Origin: Mycobacterium xenopi
GTDB taxonomy: Bacteria > Actinomycetota > Actinomycetes > Mycobacteriales > Mycobacteriaceae
NCBI RefSeq assembly: GCF_009936235.1
Contig: NZ_AP022314.1
Coordinates: 930,001 to 994,000 of the forward strand
Reading direction: 5' to 3'
Length of the DNA stretch: 64,000 nt
Made by a program: the position numbers and the translations under genes. Numbering within the stretch: position 1 is the first letter of the stretch; every line of letters starts with the position of its first letter. This document shows positions 63,180 through 64,000 of the stretch, piece after piece. The notes beneath the pieces are model-generated. The model was given only the letters and a program-made list of their open reading frames with translations. It was not told the DNA's origin and did not search any database.

Positions 63180-63487
63180 CAGTCGCTCGGGGAGCCGGAG
63201 ATGTTGCGCTTCGCCTTGCCCGGGTACCCGAAGAATCTCTCGAAGTTCGCGTCGTTGATCGGTTGGGCGGTGTTGCGTTTTGCTGCCGCGCGGAGGGCCG
63301 CCAACCGAGCCCTGATTTTATCCAGGTCGGCACGGGAGCCGGAGAGCAACAGTTCCGCTTCGGCCGCTTCGGCGGACGCGATTTCTATGCGCAGACGTTC
63401 GCCGGCTTCGCCGAAGGTCAACAGGTCATGGTCGTCCTCGTTGACCTTTTCGCGCGGGGAGGGTGGCGGATAGTGGGTCGCAGCCAT
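63179..63487 (-). CDS. Small coiled-coil hypothetical protein
   Basis: About 102 residues from ATG 63487 (an in-frame start at 63511 adds 8). It has a central helix rich in Ala, Glu and Arg (AGERLRIEIASAEAAEAELL, then ADLDKIRARLAALRAAAKRN) that may form a coiled coil, then DANFERFFGYPGKAKRN. No enzyme motif and no membrane segment. It overlaps the two-headed TetR gene by ATGA, so the two are co-expressed. I do not know its function. Confidence 0.65.
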   Translation of the reverse strand: MAATHYPPPSPREKVNEDDHDLLTFGEAGERLRIEIASAEAAEAELLLSGSRADLDKIRARLAALRAAAKRNTAQPINDANFERFFGYPGKAKRNISGSPSD

Positions 63488-63543
63488 GACCTTCCTCTTA
63501 CCTCTGGACATTTGTGATCCATATCATATACTGTGCGAGACAT

Positions 63544-63574
63544 ATCGTCAGAAATCAAGACGGATCGTCAGAAA
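63544..63574. promoter_or_regulatory. Two direct repeats ATCGTCAGAAA spaced by 20 bases
   Basis: ATCGTCAGAAA at 63544-63554 and again at 63564-63574. The 20-base period places both on the same face of the helix. They lie between the divergent small gene/TetR operon and the amidohydrolase. Likely operator. Confidence 0.6.
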
Positions 63575-63595
63575 CCGCTTATCGGGAGAGTTGCG

Positions 63596-64000
63596 ATGCC
63601 ATTGCACGACCACCACCAGATCGTTTCGGTTGACGACCACCTGGTCGAACACCCGCGCGTGTGGCAGGACCGGCTGCCACAGAAGTTCCGCGAGCAGGGT
63701 CCTCGCATCATCGAGCAAGACGGCATGCACCTGTGGAGCTATGACGGCCAGATTTTTCCCACAATCGGGCTCAACGCAGTCGCCGGCAAGCCGCCGGAGC
63801 AGTGGGGCCTGGATCCCGTCCGCTATGAGGACATGATCCCCGGCTGCTACGACCCCGTTGCGCGGATCGCCGACATGGATCTCGACGGTGTACAAGCCGC
63901 GCTGTGCTTTCCGTCGTTCCCGGGCTTCGCCGGAGGCACCTTTATCCGGGCTCAGGACAAGGAGCTAGCCCTCCTGTGCGTCAAGGCGTGGAACGACTTC
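63596..64000 (+). CDS. Amidohydrolase-2 family protein, cut by the window end
   Basis: The first 135 residues of an amidohydrolase (ATG 63596, after GGGAGAG). The N-terminal metal motif is IVSVDDHLVEHPRVW, where the usual DxHxxE/DxH appears as DDHLVEHP, followed by YDPVARIADMDLDGVQAALC and a FPSFPGFAGG section typical of mycobacterial amidohydrolases of the gamma-resorcylate-decarboxylase/ACMSD group. Catalysis is metal-dependent hydrolysis or decarboxylation. It is divergent from the TetR operon and probably its target. Confidence 0.85.
   Translation, partial: MPLHDHHQIVSVDDHLVEHPRVWQDRLPQKFREQGPRIIEQDGMHLWSYDGQIFPTIGLNAVAGKPPEQWGLDPVRYEDMIPGCYDPVARIADMDLDGVQAALCFPSFPGFAGGTFIRAQDKELALLCVKAWNDF

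Noticed and set aside
1..64000. CRISPR arrays, tRNA or rRNA genes
   Set aside because: No regularly spaced repeats or typical tRNA/rRNA sequences were noticed on either strand.

Overview
The window is high-GC actinobacterial DNA and most probably comes from the chromosome of a non-tuberculous Mycobacterium. The clues are an LpqH-type lipoprotein, an F420-type LLM oxidoreductase, alcohol dehydrogenase and SDR enzymes of mycofactocin-linked families, many FadE/FadD/P450 genes, four-base ATGA/GTGA gene overlaps and IS110/IS256/IS1380-type elements. No rRNA, tRNA or CRISPR array was seen.

Region A (1.4-23.5 kb) looks like one dispersed catabolic regulon. It has a complete meta-cleavage set: an MhpB-like extradiol dioxygenase (22564-23484), an MhpC-like hydrolase (3036), an MhpD/HpaH-like hydratase (3970) and an HpaI-like aldolase (4794). 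It also has a side-chain oxidation set: a P450, an NDMA-type alcohol dehydrogenase, an aldehyde dehydrogenase, a CoA ligase, two acyl-CoA dehydrogenases, a MaoC pair, an enoyl-CoA hydratase, SDRs, two thiolase-like Ltp proteins and a DUF35 partner. Almost every transcription unit here starts with the same palindrome, TGRCA-N4-TGTYA, at nine places. The best candidate regulator is a two-headed TetR protein at 21255-22595. The likely substrate is an aromatic compound with an aliphatic side chain; its identity is unknown.

Region B (23.7-27.7 kb) is a small unit of P450, 3Fe-4S ferredoxin, a 3-hydroxyisobutyrate-dehydrogenase-like enzyme and a CoA ligase behind its own palindrome. Region C (27.7-30.9 kb) is a mobile-element scar: an IS256-type element with a frameshifted transposase lies between remnants of an integrase-type transposase.

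Region D (30.9-51.6 kb) is a second acyl-CoA catabolic cluster: SMP-30 protein, APH-type kinases, P450, a fused double acyl-CoA dehydrogenase, three further FadEs, a CoA ligase, a thiolase, a mycofactocin-type SDR, a dehydratase, an enoyl-CoA hydratase, an esterase and an AveC-like membrane protein. It has a different operator, TAAC-N3-GTTA, at four places. It is decaying: the thiolase has lost its nucleophile region, one kinase gene is broken and the enoyl-CoA hydratase is split by an IS1380-type element with a clean CTTAG target duplication.

Region E (51.7-56.1 kb) holds a broken ligase, an LpqH-like lipoprotein and a P450/CoA-transferase/TetR operon. Region F (56.2-61.6 kb) is a second mobile-element graveyard containing a DUF6431/DDE/AAA-ATPase module. 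Region G (61.8-64 kb) has a second two-headed TetR, a small coiled-coil protein and a divergent amidohydrolase cut by the window edge, with two spaced direct repeats between them. Many frameshifts are present; each could be true decay or a sequencing error.
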